From contig RSEH01000130.1 in assembly GCA_006503475.1 (NCBI GenBank), positions 62,001 to 126,000 of the forward strand: a DNA stretch of 64,000 bases, in the 5' to 3' direction. Positions 29,067-38,568 of this stretch are shown piece after piece. The DNA comes from Stentor roeselii (Eukaryota > Ciliophora > Heterotrichea > Heterotrichida > Stentoridae). Each line of letters starts with the position of its first letter. Position 1 is the stretch's first letter. A model generated the notes under the pieces. It searched no databases. It worked only from the letters and a program-made list of their open reading frames with translations, and was not told the origin of the DNA. The translations under genes were made by a program, and so were the position numbers.

Positions 29067-29734
29067 TTATTTATTATTTTTCGTACAATCAACTTTAACA
29101 GCAATTTTCAACACATCTATAATCTCATCATCAGGAACCACCCCGACATCAATTCTAAACCTTTGCCCAGCCAAAAACACACAAGTCTCAGAAATCCTTG
29201 AAACTTTCTTAACCAGTGGAACAGAAGTCCTAAAAAAATCATTCGCGAACCCAAAGGCCAGTCTCAAAAAGTTGTTTTTAAAATTGTTATTAATTTCAAG
29301 ACAATCAACCAACTTTTGAATCTTCTTAAATGGAAGAGGGACCTCAACATTAAACCCGATTTCATTCAAAAGTAAAAATTCATGAAAAAATAGTTTTTGT
29401 TTAGACTCAGAAAGCATGGCAGGGGACATTGGAGGGACTTGCAAGTTAGGAAGGACTTTGCTTTTCCGAGACATTCTGATTTGATACATTTTCCTGCAGA
29501 TCAGTTCAGAATGTCTTCCCTGTTCTAAAGTCTTACAAGCAACGAAAAGACAAGCACCTGCTAAATGGTAAGACTTGGTCTTCTCATTGCATAATACTTT
29601 ATACTAAGCTTATTTATTACTTTTTGGAAGTAAACGTTGGAAGTTGCCAAACATTCTTTGGAAACTCGCAATAGAACCGCGAGTTCTTGAATTAAAGATA
29701 AACCTTTTAGGATGTCTTGTCTTGAACCTTCCAT
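29067..29734 (-). CDS. Cyclin L/K/T-type cyclin
   Basis: 216 residues, two exons; a 17-nt intron at 29604-29620. The start is the ATG at 29734 after GATTATAA. The first cyclin fold contains NVYFQKY (across the junction) and SYHLAGACLFVACKTLE; then the second has LLNEIGFNVEVPLPFKKI and NDFFRTSVPLVKKVSRISETCVFLAGQ, which aligns with cyclin L (GFCVHVKHPHK and NDSLRTDVFVRFQPE). Transcriptional cyclins of this group partner CDK9/11/12-type kinases in transcription and splicing. There is no RS-rich tail as in animal cyclin L, and the cyclin core is almost the entire protein. Confidence 0.8.
29604..29620 (-). other. 17-nt intron (cyclin gene)
   Basis: GTAATAAATAAGCTTAG, phase 0. TAA is at positions 9-11 as in the 15-nt introns; two extra bases separate it from the AG. 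Joining gives NVYFQKYKVLCNEK. It is the only non-15-nt intron found. Its length is not a multiple of 3, so retention would shift the frame. Confidence 0.75.
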
Positions 29735-29931
29735 TTATAATCTTCTGCTGGAAATACCTTTGCTTGAAGATTGACTGAAGGATGAGATTGACCTGGTTGT
29801 TTTAAGAATTTTAGTTAATTTCACCTTCAAATTTCAATAATTACTGAAAATTTTTCAAATTTTAAAAAAAAACAGCAGAGTTTATTTGTTTTTCAGAAAA
29901 AAATGATGGGAGAGTAGTTTCATTTAAGTAA

Positions 29932-30843
29932 ATGCAAACTGTTTTAAATGTACCTCTGCGTTTTGGAGACCCAGTGGTTTCTCTAGCACAGAACTCGTCT
30001 TTCACTGCTTATGGAACAGCTTTTGGGAAAGTCGATATCGTTCATTTGAACACTGAAGAGGTCCAGACCATCACTGAGATCTCAGAAGAATACATCGCGT
30101 CAATCTACCTTTCACAAGCCGGGACTTTAACCTACTCTGTCGGAGACTTTTACGTCTACCAACTCGAGTTCCCCTTCCTCAAAACAAAATCAATCGGGCA
30201 GTCCTATTCAAGGATCCACACAATGGAAGACTGTTCAAATTCTTTAACTTTTCTTCATGATTCTATTTCATGTCTAGTGCCTACAAACGGAAGCAATATT
30301 TATTTACTCGATGTTTCTGATAGAAGCTGCAAACTTCAGAACCCTCTTCCTCCGAACTCGATTCCTCTCGGTTTTTACAAAGACATGATTTTGATTGAGC
30401 AGTTTTCTAGTTCTGGGTCTCGACAGTTCTTGCATTTTTTCTTTGAAAAAGGAATTTCTGAGGTCATTTTTGAGATCAGTCAAAAGTCGCATATAAGTCA
30501 CTTAAAGATACTGAAAACTGGAATTTGTTTCATAGAAGACAATAAGCATCTCAATGTTTATCATTACTTGTCTGAGTACTTTGAAACGATTTTCACTTGT
30601 TTTCATGAAATCGTCACTTTTGCTGTTTTTGAAGAAAATGATTGTGTGTGGGGTGTTGTCGTTGATTGCAATGGAGGGGTTTGTGTTTTTAAAGACTGGA
30701 AAGAAGTAGTAACCGGGGAAGTTCATTACCAAGGCGAAGTGATTCAAGATTTCGAGCAGGGCTACCCTTACTATTCCGCGATTTGTCCTCCTTTCGTTTC
30801 ACTTTCTTCAGACCATTTTGTGCACATTTTAAAGTTTTCTTAA
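29932..30843 (+). CDS. Beta-propeller-like protein, unknown function
   Basis: 303 residues of mainly short beta strands with irregular spacing, no signal peptide and no membrane segment. Repeating 'x-x-h-x-h-x-G-x-h' blocks (FTAYGTAFGKVDIVHL, GTLTYSVGDFYVYQL, GSNIYLLDVSD, VWGVVVDCNGGVCVFKDW, SSDHFVHILKF) suggest a WD40-like propeller without clear WD dipeptides. I cannot assign a family. Start: ATG at 29932 after TTTAAGTAA. Converges with the minus-strand gene ending at 30861 (17 bp). Confidence 0.65.
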   Translation: MQTVLNVPLRFGDPVVSLAQNSSFTAYGTAFGKVDIVHLNTEEVQTITEISEEYIASIYLSQAGTLTYSVGDFYVYQLEFPFLKTKSIGQSYSRIHTMEDCSNSLTFLHDSISCLVPTNGSNIYLLDVSDRSCKLQNPLPPNSIPLGFYKDMILIEQFSSSGSRQFLHFFFEKGISEVIFEISQKSHISHLKILKTGICFIEDNKHLNVYHYLSEYFETIFTCFHEIVTFAVFEENDCVWGVVVDCNGGVCVFKDWKEVVTGEVHYQGEVIQDFEQGYPYYSAICPPFVSLSSDHFVHILKFS

Positions 30844-30860
30844 ATTTAGATTAAATCATA

Positions 30861-31304
30861 CTAACTCATCATAAACCTTTTCGTCAAAGAAGGTCGAAAC
30901 ATCGGTGAATAGTCTTCAGTATCATCAGTAGAAGTACATTCTCTAACTTCCTGTGAAATCGTCACCAGATGTTCCCCAAGTACAGTCTTTTTGTTATTAA
31001 TGCACCGAATATAAGAGATTAAAAAAGTTTCACTGTCATCTGGGAACGTGACTCGAGAAACACCTGAAAGGTTTCCAGGTTCTTTCGATATAAAAATCCT
31101 GAATTTGTATTACTTTTGATTTGAAGCAATTTCTCCAGGTTTATTGATCACCAGGTAGTCCGAGTCGAATATAAAAGTCTTGTCAACTTGAATGAAAACA
31201 TCTGCGTAAGGCCTTGACCCTTGCTCAATTTTCGAAACGAAAAAAGTCGCACAAGGCATCGGGCGGATGCAGCAAAAAAGCTCTGAAAATCCACAGTTCA
31301 TCAT
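30861..31304 (-). CDS. Hypothetical 142-residue protein, one intron
   Basis: 142 residues, two exons; intron 31099-31113. No family recognised. N-terminal Cys-rich stretch MMNCGFSELFCCIRPMPC, then FFVSKIEQGSRPYADVFIQVDKTFIFDSDY and beta-rich C-half (SRVTFPDDSETFLISYIRC). The polar tail ends FRPSLTKRFMMS. It could start at either of two adjacent ATGs. The start is 24 bp from that of the divergent MOG1 gene. Confidence 0.6.
31099..31113 (-). other. 15-nt intron (hypothetical gene)
   Basis: GTAATACAAATTCAG, phase 2, with TAA immediately in frame. Joining gives SNQKIFISKEP and opens an 80-residue downstream exon. Confidence 0.8.
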
Positions 31305-31328
31305 TTTTTATTGATTTAAGTATAATAG
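31305..31328. promoter_or_regulatory. 24-bp gap between divergent start codons
   Basis: Lies between the 142-residue gene (31304, minus) and MOG1 (31329, plus). The sequence is AT-rich and reads ...TTTAAGTATAATAG before the MOG1 ATG. A shared mini-promoter is inferred. Confidence 0.4.
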
Positions 31329-31802
31329 ATGGATGGCTTTACAATTAGACAGCTGTATGGAGGCGCGGTTGAAGTTTTATTACCGGCTAGACTGCAAAGT
31401 TTAGCTGATATGATTCCTGTACCTGATAATCAAGAAGTCTTTAGTGACCCAGATAATAGAAGATCTTATTTTGTGGAATTGTTGCAAATGGAAGAGATTG
31501 AAAATGATGAGAAAGCTGTTCAGGTTATTTATCAGGACTTGATTGATAATAATCAGGCAAGTGATAATAAATTCATTGAAGTTAATAGAACTTGCCATGG
31601 AAGTTTCTTGGTTAAGGCTCAAATGATGGTTGATCAACGATGGGTTAATTTATTTGCTTGTGTTAAAAGGATTAGAGAGTTTATGACGGATGTTTTGTTT
31701 TATATCTCGCAACCGGATAATGATAACTTTGAGGAAATTTCGAGGATTTTAAATGAATTTGATAGGAGCTTTGTGGTTAAAGATAGTGGGTTGTTTGTGT
31801 AA
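31329..31802 (+). CDS. MOG1: MOG1/RANGRF homologue
   Basis: 157 residues, near the usual ~186. The N-terminal block LYGGAVEVLLPARLQSLAD-x-I-PVPDNQEVF is the MOG1 signature (human: PLFGGAFSAILPP...RPVPDNQEVF). It binds Ran and stimulates nucleotide release during nuclear transport. It is a soluble nuclear/cytosolic protein with a PsbP-like fold. The middle part (HGSFLVKAQMMVDQRWVN) is more diverged. The NUP50-like gene in this window acts in the same Ran pathway, but they are far apart and likely not co-regulated. Confidence 0.92.
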   Translation: MDGFTIRQLYGGAVEVLLPARLQSLADMIPVPDNQEVFSDPDNRRSYFVELLQMEEIENDEKAVQVIYQDLIDNNQASDNKFIEVNRTCHGSFLVKAQMMVDQRWVNLFACVKRIREFMTDVLFYISQPDNDNFEEISRILNEFDRSFVVKDSGLFV

Positions 31803-31930
31803 TGATGTTAGAGTTAGGATTATCTTCTGATTTTAGTTCACTATATCCCCACACCTTGCTATCCTAAAATTTTCACTAAATATCCCAATCATCACCTAAA
31901 TCTCTTCCACACTAATAAACAATTCACAAA

Positions 31931-33817
31931 ATGGATAAAAAGTTCTTCCTATACCTTCGATTCCGTCCAAGCGAGAACCCAGAAAAAGGTTTAATAAGTG
32001 AGTCCTCAAAATGGCCTTTAGACTACATCTTCACCCCAAACGCTTCACAAGAAGAAGTCTACACAAAATTCAAATATCTTGCAGACAACATTCACCAGCA
32101 AAAGAACGGCTGCTTAATTGTGATGGGCGCGCAGGACTCAGGCCGAAGATACTCAATTTTCGGCCGCTTTCCAACGCACAACGGAATAATCACAAAAATC
32201 ACTGAAGAAGCGATCCAGGCTGTTGATGACTACAAAATTATTCTGACTGTCACTGATGTCAACAACAAGTCACTTATTGCACCGAAAAAAACTTCTGAGA
32301 ATAAACAAGTCAACCGATTTGAGACTAACTTACTTGAAATCTCTCAGAATATTACTGGAGATACTTTTAATACTGATTTTATACTTTTCAAACTTATGCT
32401 TAAGGATGTTTCCACTGGAGAGGAAAATTTTGTTAATATTGTGCAGTTGAGTGATTCTGAGGAAAATGTTAGGGTTTTGAATCATCTTGTTAATGGAAAG
32501 ATGCTTCTGGAGTCGAAGGTTTTTAATGTTATCAATGGTTTAACTGCTTCTCTTGGAAAAGTTTCGGTTTTATTAACCTGCAAAGAATCAAAATCCGATT
32601 CTTTAAAACTAAAACAAATCTTTTTCCCTTCAACAACAGATCACCTAGAAGAAACCCCTTCAGAAGAGACAACAAAGTTAAAATCCAAAATAAAAGATCT
32701 AGAAAAAGAACTAAAAAACCTAAAACTAGCACTAATCGAATCAGAGCGAAGATCCCACGAGTACTACGAAAACTACCACCGAACCCTTCTCCTAATAAAC
32801 AAAGACACGGCTCAAAACGTTTTCCTAAACAGTCAAAACGAGAGCCTAATCCGTCAAATCCGAAAAGAAACAGGTCTTCTTCAGTCTCTAGAAGCAAAAT
32901 ACCAGACCTTAATAGAAAACTGTGCAAAAAGTCACGAATCCACCCACATCGAATTCGACAGCTGCATCGACTCCTTTGTCAAGTCCGACTCTTCAATTGA
33001 ACTGAACGCGACAGACACTTTGAACCTGGGAATAAGCCAAGTGAAGCTTGCCTTAGAGCCAGACACTTTCATCAACTCGCCTTACGCAAGCGAACTCAAC
33101 CAAGCACTTGAAGGAAACAGCGAGTTGAACAAAGAAGTGAAAATTCTTCAGCTTAAGAACCAACTCATTGAAGCCAGCGTGATTAATGCGAACTTGTCAA
33201 GGATGTTAAGCACTTTTGATTGGAAGTTCTCAATGATCAAACATAGATATGACATGAAACGACTACTCACTAAACAACAGCAGGAAAGAATTAAATCTTT
33301 AGAAGATATGATTGAACATCTTCATGAGTCTTTTGAATCTTTGAAAAAAAATACCTCTGCTGATGTGAGAGATGCGGAAAAGTTGTTTGAAAAGTATTGT
33401 TATAAAAGTATTGTTGACTCTCAGAGACTTGTTGCTGAAAGCAAGAAAAATATGCAGGAAGTTGAGAAAAAAGCGACTGAAAGCTTTAAGAGAGAAAGTC
33501 AGAAATGGATGGATTTACTTACTGAACATAAGGAAAATTATGAAAGAGAACTTAATAGAAAACAAGCTGAAGTTATTCGGCTTAATGAGTTACTTGGAAA
33601 ATGGATCAATAAGTATATGGAACTTCAGGAAGGTATTAGTGGAACTAAACCTTTGAGTATCATGTATTATAGTCAGATTCAGGATATTATTAGAGAAACT
33701 TTAAGCTCACCTTTTGAGAGATGTAAAGAAAAGAGCTTGACACCTAAGGCGAAACCTAATTCTGTCAGTCAAAAATTTATGATGAACTCTGGAGATGTCA
33801 GTTCTCCTCTTGGTTAG
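31931..33817 (+). CDS. Kinesin-like protein with degenerate motor domain
   Basis: 628 residues. The N-terminal ~240 residues follow the kinesin motor plan: WPLDYIFTPNASQEEVYTKF (kinesin: FxFDxVFxxxASQxEVY) and, at the P-loop place, CLIVMGAQDSGRRYSIFG, where active kinesins have GQTGSGKTYTMxG. The essential Lys-Thr of the P-loop is Arg-Arg, and switch motifs (SSRSH, DLAGSE) are not recognisable (nearest VNIVQLSDSE). From ~250 it is a coiled coil to ~600. The protein probably cannot hydrolyse ATP and may act as a cargo adaptor or partner of an active kinesin. The 5' flank (31855-31930) is C/A-rich. Confidence 0.72.
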   Translation: MDKKFFLYLRFRPSENPEKGLISESSKWPLDYIFTPNASQEEVYTKFKYLADNIHQQKNGCLIVMGAQDSGRRYSIFGRFPTHNGIITKITEEAIQAVDDYKIILTVTDVNNKSLIAPKKTSENKQVNRFETNLLEISQNITGDTFNTDFILFKLMLKDVSTGEENFVNIVQLSDSEENVRVLNHLVNGKMLLESKVFNVINGLTASLGKVSVLLTCKESKSDSLKLKQIFFPSTTDHLEETPSEETTKLKSKIKDLEKELKNLKLALIESERRSHEYYENYHRTLLLINKDTAQNVFLNSQNESLIRQIRKETGLLQSLEAKYQTLIENCAKSHESTHIEFDSCIDSFVKSDSSIELNATDTLNLGISQVKLALEPDTFINSPYASELNQALEGNSELNKEVKILQLKNQLIEASVINANLSRMLSTFDWKFSMIKHRYDMKRLLTKQQQERIKSLEDMIEHLHESFESLKKNTSADVRDAEKLFEKYCYKSIVDSQRLVAESKKNMQEVEKKATESFKRESQKWMDLLTEHKENYERELNRKQAEVIRLNELLGKWINKYMELQEGISGTKPLSIMYYSQIQDIIRETLSSPFERCKEKSLTPKAKPNSVSQKFMMNSGDVSSPLG

Positions 33818-34063
33818 GTAGTAATTAGCACGATTTTATATATCTAAGGGATTCATTAAATTGGTGGGAATTTAATGATAACTTTAAAGTATCTAAAATA
33901 ATAACCAAAAGGCTCTGATGAAAAATATCACAACAAAGCCCAACGATATAAACCATCCAAATTTCCCATACACTTAAAAAACCCCTAAAAATCTTCTCTA
34001 CTTCAATCTTCTCACAATAATTCAAACATCAAGTCCTCGACATCTTCATTAATAAAGTACTCC

Positions 34064-34453
34064 ATGGAAAGCAGTTCATTCAGCATCCACCGTCTAACAA
34101 TCGATCCAGAAGTATCGGATCTGGGGGGTCCAGTGCGTATTCAAATGGAATTCATCAGTCCCCAGCCTCTATCCTCTGCAATCTGGCGAGTATTCTACAT
34201 AGTAGACACAATCCGAAAGCGTAAAAAGTTAGAAGTCACTTCCCTATCAAACCTCAATTACGAGGCAGGTTTAAATTCCTTAGACCTTCAGATCCCAAGC
34301 ATAGACGTAGATTCTCTTTCAACAGTGACAGCAGGAGTGCTTCTTCTCGAGCTCACACATCAAGATGAAGAGCTTCTCGCAATAAACATGATCGTCCAAG
34401 TGATGTTAAAAGACGGGAGAAAAATGAAGACTATCTTTAGTCCTCTTGAATAG
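34064..34453 (+). CDS. Small conserved-looking protein of unknown function
   Basis: 129 residues with regular beta-strand alternation and no membrane segment: DPEVSDLGGPVRIQMEF, SAIWRVFYIVDTIRKRKKLEV, SLDLQIPSID, GVLLLELTHQDEELLAINMIVQV, ending FSPLE. The pattern (strand-W-x-V-x-Y) suggests an immunoglobulin-like sandwich, as in ASF1-type proteins, but I cannot place it in a family. It is followed 20 bp later by CCDC47 on the same strand. The upstream 150 nt are C/A-rich. Confidence 0.6.
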   Translation: MESSSFSIHRLTIDPEVSDLGGPVRIQMEFISPQPLSSAIWRVFYIVDTIRKRKKLEVTSLSNLNYEAGLNSLDLQIPSIDVDSLSTVTAGVLLLELTHQDEELLAINMIVQVMLKDGRKMKTIFSPLE

Positions 34454-34473
34454 AAATAGTCTAATGAATATAA

Positions 34474-35583
34474 ATGCTGTCTTTCTTGTTCTTTCACCTT
34501 GCACAGGCTGACACTTCAGATGACGGCGAACTTGACTATGGAGAGGACATTGAGGACTATCTCCCGCCTGTAAGTCAGCCTGAAAGCACCCCTTTGCAGG
34601 TAACTCGACCTGATTATAATGTGGAAATTTTAATGCTTGGCTTGCTGCTGCTTTTCTTGTTGAATTTCTTCGTTGGCAAGCAGAAAAATGAGAAAATTGC
34701 GACTGATTGGTTGTATCTTCTGAAACCTTTATTTCAAGAAAATTTTAGCCATACTGGAGCTGCTGAAAAAGAAGGTGAAGGTGAAATGATGTAAGATTTA
34801 AGCAGGAAAGAGGCTTATCATGTGTTTAAGTATTATGCTACTGGAAGGTATAATATTGGGTATATTCTTACCACCCTGGAACTTGCGAAAAGGCAGGATT
34901 TGTTTAATGTCGTGTTTTTAAGTCTTTTGTTTAAAGAGCAGGAAAAAGTCGCTTATGAAGTTCCTATTAAACAAGAAAGTACGAATCCGGTTGTTATGCT
35001 TTTGTGCAAAACTTCAGCAGTTAAGAGTCTTAGGAATCAGTATAATGATGTTAAGACTTTGACAACGGTTTTTGATGTTGGACTGCCTGAACAGTACACA
35101 CTTCTTGCAGAGAACTCAGAAGCGGCTAGTTTTATTATTTCGAGCTCGGTCATTAGGATTATCTCGGCTCTTGGCAACTCGATTGAGTTTATCTATATTT
35201 CTGACCAGCTGACAAATAACTCAAACTACGGAGTTCTCCTAAACGCATCATTTTTATACCCAAGCAGTGCAGAGCAAGTAAGTTTCGTTTCAATTCAAGC
35301 ACAACTAGTAATCCAAATAAGCGACTTAGTAAGTAAACTGAGCCTTCCAAGCAAAATAAAGTCAATATGCGAGAAAGAGCGAGTTTCAATGAACAAAGAA
35401 AAAATCAAAGAAATCAAACAAAAGCGAGAAGAAGAAAGACAACAGAAAAAATATGAAGACCAAAAGAAAAAAGAAGAAAAATTGCAAAATCTCAGCATTG
35501 AGAAGAAGCGAAAACTCGAAGAAAAAGAATACAAAAAAGAACTGAAGAAGAAAGGGCTGAAATTTAAGATGATTAAAGGATAG
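34474..35583 (+). CDS. CCDC47: CCDC47 homologue (PAT complex, ER)
   Basis: 364 residues, two exons; intron 34791-34805. Signal peptide (MLSFLFFHLAQA), an acidic lumenal stretch (DDGELDYGEDIEDYLPP), a single membrane helix (~50-65, ILMLGLLLLFLLNFF), then the cytosolic CCDC47 domain: WLYLLKPLFQENFSHTG, YHVFKYYATGRYN, TLELAKRQDL, PEQYTLLAENSEAA, and a final basic coiled coil (KIKEIKQKREEERQQKK) ending KKGLKFKMIKG. Human CCDC47 (483 aa) partners Asterix in the PAT complex, which helps multi-pass membrane protein insertion. The protein is shorter at the acidic N-terminus. Confidence 0.9.
34791..34805 (+). other. 15-nt intron (CCDC47 gene)
   Basis: GTAAGATTTAAGCAG, phase 2. Joining gives EMMKEAYHVFKYYATGR, which matches the family. 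Confidence 0.93.
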
Positions 35584-35634
35584 TTAGTATTTCCATCCAA
35601 ACCTGAAACTTCCAGTAAGATTTGAATTCAATAA

Positions 35635-36861
35635 ATGTCACGAACTCAAAAGTCACTCAAATATTTTTCCTCGAGCAAAAGAGTGGCTTCTTCTCCCAGG
35701 CAACTTGAAGAAAACCCTCCACCTCCTGATGATGCACTTGAAAACTTTTACAGTCTTGGAAAAAACTCACCGTCTAATAGTAGAGGAACTCTTGTTGCTC
35801 AGTGGCCGAAACAAGGGTACAAGCCAAGGTTTCCTACTTCTAGGCCGAATACTGGACAGGAAAAATTTGATAATGTTCCGCCTAAGCCCAGCAAGTCAGG
35901 CTTGTCAAACACTCCAGTCATTCTCCATTCCCCTCCACCCCCTGCTCAATCACTAACTCCAAGTTCTCAGTCAAAAAGTGCAAAATCCCTTCCTCGTGCA
36001 GAGGACCGAAAGTTAGACCTAACTTCAATGATAACACGAGTAAAATCCTCAGGAGAATCAACCAAGCGTCGTCCAGAGTTAACATCCGAAGAAGTCCTGG
36101 CGCGCAGCGAAATGTTTTACCGAGAGCATCTTTTCCAGACGTTTCAGGCTCTGAAGTTCGTGAAAAATCTTCCTCCTGTAGACATGAACCAGCTGCGTCA
36201 AAAGCGTTTGAACCTTCCAAAGAAGTCAGGATTCGAGAACAAGAAAACAATAGTCTTTGACCTTGACGAGACTCTTGTTCATTGTGTTGACGACCTTTCA
36301 AATCACCCTGATGTTATCCTTGCAGTTACTTTTCCTTCTGGCGAGTCAGTCAATGCAGGAATCAACATCAGGCCTTATGCTCGTGATGTACTCGCAGAAG
36401 CTGTTAAGTACTTCGAGGTTATTATTTTCACTGCTTCTCATAAATGTTACGCTGATGTTGTTTTAGACTATCTTGACCCTACTCATGAACTTATTCATCA
36501 TCGCCTTTATCGTGAAAATTGTCTTGTTATTGAAGGAGTCTTTATGAAAGATTTACGAGTTTTTAATAATCGCAGGATTCAGGATATTGTTATTGTTGAT
36601 AATGCTGCGTATAGCTTTGGGTATCAACTTGATAATGGAATTCCTATCATTTCTTGGCATGATGATCCTTATGATAAGGAATTGTTTAACTTGATGAATT
36701 ATTTGAAAATACTTGCTCAGGCTGAGGATGTCAGGGAAGTCAATCGACAAATTTTTCATTTGAGGACTTTTTATGAGGATTATATTCAAGAGTTTCTTAG
36801 TGGCGATCGAGTCAAGGCTTTGTCACCCAGACCACAGGTTCGATCTCCAAGAGGTTTTTAA
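35635..36861 (+). CDS. SCP/NLI-interacting-type protein phosphatase (HAD)
   Basis: 408 residues. The first ~195 are Pro/Ser-rich and disordered. The C-terminal ~200 form the FCP1/SCP catalytic domain: TIVFDLDETLVHC (DxDxT, catalytic Asp), FTASHKCYADVVLDYLDP, DLRVFNNRRIQDIVIVDNAAYSF, IPIISWHDDPYDKEL. The SCP/Dullard group removes phosphate from Ser in substrates such as RNA polymerase II CTD or lipin. No BRCT or membrane segment is seen, so it is SCP-like rather than FCP1- or Dullard-like. The large disordered N-terminus may carry regulatory sites. NEK kinase follows. Confidence 0.88.
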   Translation: MSRTQKSLKYFSSSKRVASSPRQLEENPPPPDDALENFYSLGKNSPSNSRGTLVAQWPKQGYKPRFPTSRPNTGQEKFDNVPPKPSKSGLSNTPVILHSPPPPAQSLTPSSQSKSAKSLPRAEDRKLDLTSMITRVKSSGESTKRRPELTSEEVLARSEMFYREHLFQTFQALKFVKNLPPVDMNQLRQKRLNLPKKSGFENKKTIVFDLDETLVHCVDDLSNHPDVILAVTFPSGESVNAGINIRPYARDVLAEAVKYFEVIIFTASHKCYADVVLDYLDPTHELIHHRLYRENCLVIEGVFMKDLRVFNNRRIQDIVIVDNAAYSFGYQLDNGIPIISWHDDPYDKELFNLMNYLKILAQAEDVREVNRQIFHLRTFYEDYIQEFLSGDRVKALSPRPQVRSPRGF

Positions 36862-36909
36862 TTAGTGTAAGTAATGAATTCTTACATTTTCAAATCGTTA
36901 AAGTTTAAA

Positions 36910-38568
36910 ATGGACAAATACGAAATCCTCGAGCAGGTGGGTAAAGGTTCCTTCGGGGCAGTGACGAAAATCCGCCGAAAAGCCGACAGTAAGCTTCTAG
37001 TCTGGAAAGAAATCTGCTACGGCCGGATGAAAGAAAAGGAAAAGCAGCAGCTAGTAAGCGAGGTGAACATACTTCGCGAGTTCCGACATCCTTATATCGT
37101 AAAGTACTACGACAGAATCGTCGACAAAGCAAACTGCAAGATTTTCATCGTGATGGAATTCTGTGAAAAAGGAGACCTCGGTCTCTTGATCAAGAAGTTC
37201 AAAAGAGAAAATAATTTCATTCAAGAAGAATTGATTTGGAAACTTTTTGTGCAGATTTTAAATGCTTTGCACGCTTGTCATAATCGATCTGCTGGGAAAA
37301 TCTTGCATCGAGATATTAAACCTGGGAATATTTTACTTGATTCTAATTTAAATGCGAAACTTGCGGATTTTGGGTTGAGTAGAATCATGGGAGAAAATTC
37401 GGTTTATGCTGAAACTAAGGTAGGGACTCCGTATTATATGTCGCCTGAACAGATTGCTGACTTGAAGTATAATGAAAAGTCTGATATTTGGAGCGCGGGA
37501 TGTCTTTTATTTGAAATGGCTGCCCTTCATCCTCCATTTCAAGCCAAGTCTCACGCAGAACTTGCAAGCAAAATAAACAAAGGTCAAATCGAGCCTCTTC
37601 CAGGCCGATACTCGGACGACCTAAAAAGACTAGTGAACTGGATGATGGCTCTAGACCCAGGCCAACGTCCAAACGTTTCAGACATTCTTTCCCTTCCACA
37701 CATCGTATCCAGAGTCGCGAAGCCCGCCAAAGACGAAGCATCACGTTTGAAAGACCTTGAAAAGAGACTTTTAGAGCGAGAAGAAAAACTGAGAAACGAT
37801 GAAAACGATCTCAGAAAACGAGAAGAAGAACTCATTAAAAGAGAAAAAAAAGTAAAAGAATTAGAAGAAAAGTTCCTGAAACTTGAAGAAAGACAAGAAA
37901 ATCTCATTCATCTGGTCCCTGTCGAAACTGACGTGAAAACAGACCAGTCTAAAGATATCGACCGGATCTATGCAAGGAGACCTGCAGCTGAAAAGGAAAA
38001 TTTGAATGAAAAAAACAAGGACTGCGCTCCTAGAAGAGTTTTAAAGGCTGAGAAAGTCTTTGAAAATCTACAAAATGACTTCTATCCTAGAAGAGAAGAA
38101 GAAAAAGCCAGAACTCCGAATATGATACCGAAGTCTCCAAATTTCCCTGTGAGAGAGTCGCCTGGGGAGAGAAGGAATGAAAATAACTTTAAGGCCCGAG
38201 CTTCACCTGGAAATCCTTTAGTGAGAAAAGAAAATGAAAGACAAAATCCTTTTAAAAGACCTGGAGAACCTGCTTTCAATCGGTACTCACCAGAAGCTTA
38301 TGATCGGTGGGTTGGAGCTAAGGAAAGGATCGGACGGCCTCAGAGTCGTGAAGCCAGAAGACCTCAAACTGCAAATGTTGATAATAGAAAAGAGGAGGTT
38401 TATAGGTACTCTCCTGATATTGGATATTATCAAAGGAAAGAAATTTTGGCTAGAAGATGTGCGTCTGCGGAAAGGAGATATGGTCAGGTAAAATATTCTC
38501 CCGAAGTAGTATATGCAGAAAGAAAACAATTTCCATTGAAATATGCGCAAGATAACAGATTCTTATAA
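36910..38568 (+). CDS. NEK-family protein kinase
   Basis: 552 residues from the ATG at 36910 (after TTAAAGTTTAAA), where the kinase domain begins (MDKYEILEQVGKGSFG). An in-frame ATG at 36874 would add 12 residues. Kinase landmarks: WKEI (catalytic Lys), LHRDIKPGN, ADFGLSR, YYMSPEQ, SDIWSAGCLLFEMA. NEK-typical features include the HPYIVKYYD strand and the long C-tail. Then comes a coiled coil (~290-345, RKREEELIKREKKVKELEEK), and a basic disordered tail with three repeats of an [RK]YSP[ED] motif (RYSPEAYDRW, RYSPDIGYYQRK, KYSPEVVYAERK). NEKs in ciliates control cilia and basal bodies. Confidence 0.9.
   Translation: MDKYEILEQVGKGSFGAVTKIRRKADSKLLVWKEICYGRMKEKEKQQLVSEVNILREFRHPYIVKYYDRIVDKANCKIFIVMEFCEKGDLGLLIKKFKRENNFIQEELIWKLFVQILNALHACHNRSAGKILHRDIKPGNILLDSNLNAKLADFGLSRIMGENSVYAETKVGTPYYMSPEQIADLKYNEKSDIWSAGCLLFEMAALHPPFQAKSHAELASKINKGQIEPLPGRYSDDLKRLVNWMMALDPGQRPNVSDILSLPHIVSRVAKPAKDEASRLKDLEKRLLEREEKLRNDENDLRKREEELIKREKKVKELEEKFLKLEERQENLIHLVPVETDVKTDQSKDIDRIYARRPAAEKENLNEKNKDCAPRRVLKAEKVFENLQNDFYPRREEEKARTPNMIPKSPNFPVRESPGERRNENNFKARASPGNPLVRKENERQNPFKRPGEPAFNRYSPEAYDRWVGAKERIGRPQSREARRPQTANVDNRKEEVYRYSPDIGYYQRKEILARRCASAERRYGQVKYSPEVVYAERKQFPLKYAQDNRFL

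Noticed and set aside
36874-36909. Upstream start for the NEK kinase
   Set aside because: Adds MNSYIFKSLKFK only; the ATG at 36910 is at the kinase start and leaves a more usual gap after the previous gene, though the earlier start cannot be excluded.
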